A DNA stretch of 64,000 bases. It comes from Bacteroidota bacterium. Its GTDB lineage: Bacteria > Bacteroidota > Bacteroidia > Bacteroidales > UBA10428. Position numbers and translations under genes: made by a program. Each line of letters starts with the position of its first letter. The stretch's first letter is position 1. This document shows, piece after piece, positions 62,836 to 64,000 of this stretch. The stretch lies in assembly GCA_016699695.1 (NCBI GenBank), contig CP065006.1, positions 2,728,001 through 2,792,000 of the forward strand. The letters are read 5' to 3'. Under the pieces are notes generated by a model. That model ran no database searches, was not told the origin of the DNA, and worked only from the letters and a program-made list of their open reading frames with translations.

Positions 62836-64000
62836 TTATTCTACAATCAGCTTGTGCTGTTGTGTTTCTGAGTTATTTGAGACCCTTACCAGGTAGAATC
62901 CTTTTTCGAAGGTAGATATATCAATAGCCTGTCCATTGGTATTCCAGTAATGGTAAACTAATTTTCCGGCAGAATTGAAAATCTGCACCATCGATGGATC
63001 TTCGAATGCAGTTACAACAAAAATGGTTTCGGAACCCGGGTTCGGAAATACTCTGGATTGGGTAATCGATGTATTGCTGGTTCCCGTTGTACCTGTGCCA
63101 TTCAGGTTGACTAGGTAAGCTGGATTAACTGGATCATCGGAATAGATGGTCATGGTACCTGTTTCAACATCGGCTATAGTAGGGTTAAAATAAACTACCA
63201 GCATGCCGGGCTCATCGTACCAGATTTCAAATTCATCGTACATTTCATCCCATTCGAGCAAACTGAATGCAGAATTGGAGAAGACTATACTGTCTATGGT
63301 AACGTATTGTACGCCTGTATTCTCAAGACTAAGCAATATGTTTACGAGACCATTATTCAGAGGAATTTCGCCAAAGTCAAGCAGTCCGCTGGAAGAAATA
63401 TGCTCGGTGCCAGCTACAACCATAAGGTTAGCCGCCTGATTTCTTCCTGGAATAGCCATTCCGGTGATGTAGAGATCATAAATATAGGTATCGATGAATG
63501 GATAATTACTATACTTATTATACATATATAGCTCATCCGATAAATAACCAGGATCTGTGCGTGGTGTAAAGCTTATCGAAAAGTCGGCTGAATCGCCAGC
63601 TGGTATAATCAGGTTATCCGGAAGGTCGGTGAAGAATCCAGGTGTGTTTAAGTAGAACCTCGAAGAATCAATCACAACGTTATAACCATTTTGCGATACG
63701 ATTTGCAAGGTGGCAGTTTTAGAGCCATCCAACATCGATACATCCCCGAAATTCAAATTGCCATAATTAAAATTGGCTTCACCTTCTACAAATTCAACCT
63801 CAAATTCGGCATTTCCATCGGCAATATTGGCCAGGTAATACACAAATATAGGCTCTAACATATTGGTGCTGTAAATTTTGATGGTTGCATCGTGACTACC
63901 GTCAGGTAAGGTAGGATCGAATATTGTATTATAGGCATAACTTTCTCCAGGTGCCAGGGTTACCGGAAGCCCAGCAGCATTAAGCATTGTGGTTGCATCG
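62836..64000 (-). CDS. Large secreted protein with choice-of-anchor/ASH-like repeats and T9SS type A signal, C-terminal part (5' end outside window)
   Basis: The frame is open to the right edge, so the gene starts beyond the window; about 387 residues are visible. They contain two or three Ig-like domains of the choice-of-anchor D/ASH kind (NLNFGDVSMLDGSKTATLQIVS, LIIPAGDSADFSISFTPRTDPGYLSDELYMYNKY, LLDFGEIPLNNGLVNILLSLENTGVQYVTIDSI). The last 75 residues are a T9SS type A domain (SRVFPNPGSETIFVVTAF, VQIFNSAGKLVYHY, STFEKGFYLVRV). Any catalytic domain would lie in the missing N-terminal part. Confidence 0.88.
   Translation of the reverse strand, partial: DATTMLNAAGLPVTLAPGESYAYNTIFDPTLPDGSHDATIKIYSTNMLEPIFVYYLANIADGNAEFEVEFVEGEANFNYGNLNFGDVSMLDGSKTATLQIVSQNGYNVVIDSSRFYLNTPGFFTDLPDNLIIPAGDSADFSISFTPRTDPGYLSDELYMYNKYSNYPFIDTYIYDLYITGMAIPGRNQAANLMVVAGTEHISSSGLLDFGEIPLNNGLVNILLSLENTGVQYVTIDSIVFSNSAFSLLEWDEMYDEFEIWYDEPGMLVVYFNPTIADVETGTMTIYSDDPVNPAYLVNLNGTGTTGTSNTSITQSRVFPNPGSETIFVVTAFEDPSMVQIFNSAGKLVYHYWNTNGQAIDISTFEKGFYLVRVSNNSETQQHKLIVE

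Noticed and set aside
1..64000. Prophage, insertion sequence, CRISPR array, rRNA or tRNA
   Set aside because: No transposase, integrase, phage structural gene, regularly spaced repeat or tRNA/rRNA signature was found on either strand.

Overview
The window comes from a Bacteroidota chromosome, most likely an anaerobic or facultative member of the Bacteroidales/Marinilabiliales type. The evidence is a SusC/SusD pair, several proteins with type IX secretion (T9SS) C-terminal signals of both type A and type B, a PorP/SprF homologue, a short primary sigma factor of about 287 residues, a Rho with a large N-terminal insertion, pyruvate:ferredoxin oxidoreductase, and promoters matching the Bacteroidota consensus TTTG-N19-21-TAnnTTTG. 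No phage, insertion sequence, CRISPR array, rRNA or tRNA was seen. The species cannot be named from the sequence alone.

Layout. 1-15.4 kb is a polysaccharide utilisation locus: the 3' part of susC, susD, a membrane-spanning SusR-like regulator, a GH3 and a GH30 enzyme on the minus strand, then a T9SS-exported binding-type protein, a lipoprotein GH30 and a GH5 enzyme with two CBM6-like modules. The enzyme set (GH3 + two GH30 + GH5) points to a beta-glucan, probably one with beta-1,6 linkages; this is inference. 15.4-28 kb is mostly housekeeping: rpe, the primary sigma factor, rho, nifJ, ruvX-def, a family 2 glycosyltransferase with a DUF4199 membrane protein, the SRP RNA gene, a VOC protein, a zinc-finger methyltransferase and a HEPN/MNT gene pair.

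28-34.3 kb is the branched-chain amino acid region. ilvD-ilvB-ilvN are preceded by a complete transcription attenuator that no long ORF reveals: a promoter -7 box, a 21-codon leader peptide with 14 Ile/Leu/Val codons, an antiterminator segment at the leader stop codon, and a strong terminator. ilvC lies convergent to the operon, across a bidirectional terminator. 34.4-44.3 kb holds an AraC regulator, a rhomboid protease, a YD-repeat-like exported protein, a YrdC/YciO protein, the trkA-trkH potassium system, a ComEC-type membrane protein and a dihydroorotate dehydrogenase-like protein.

44.3-49.6 kb is a T9SS accessory module: an OmpA/PD40/TPR protein and a PorP/SprF protein, divergent from a PKD protein with a type B T9SS signal. 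49.7-64 kb contains the malic enzyme-phosphotransacetylase fusion, a small STAS-like protein, a carboxypeptidase-regulatory-domain protein, miaA-NUDIX-(HAD phosphatase/P-loop kinase fusion), aconitase, a SiaC-like protein, gapA, an outer-membrane-type protein, a 44-residue lipoprotein, a nitroreductase and the 3' part of a large T9SS type A protein that runs off the window.
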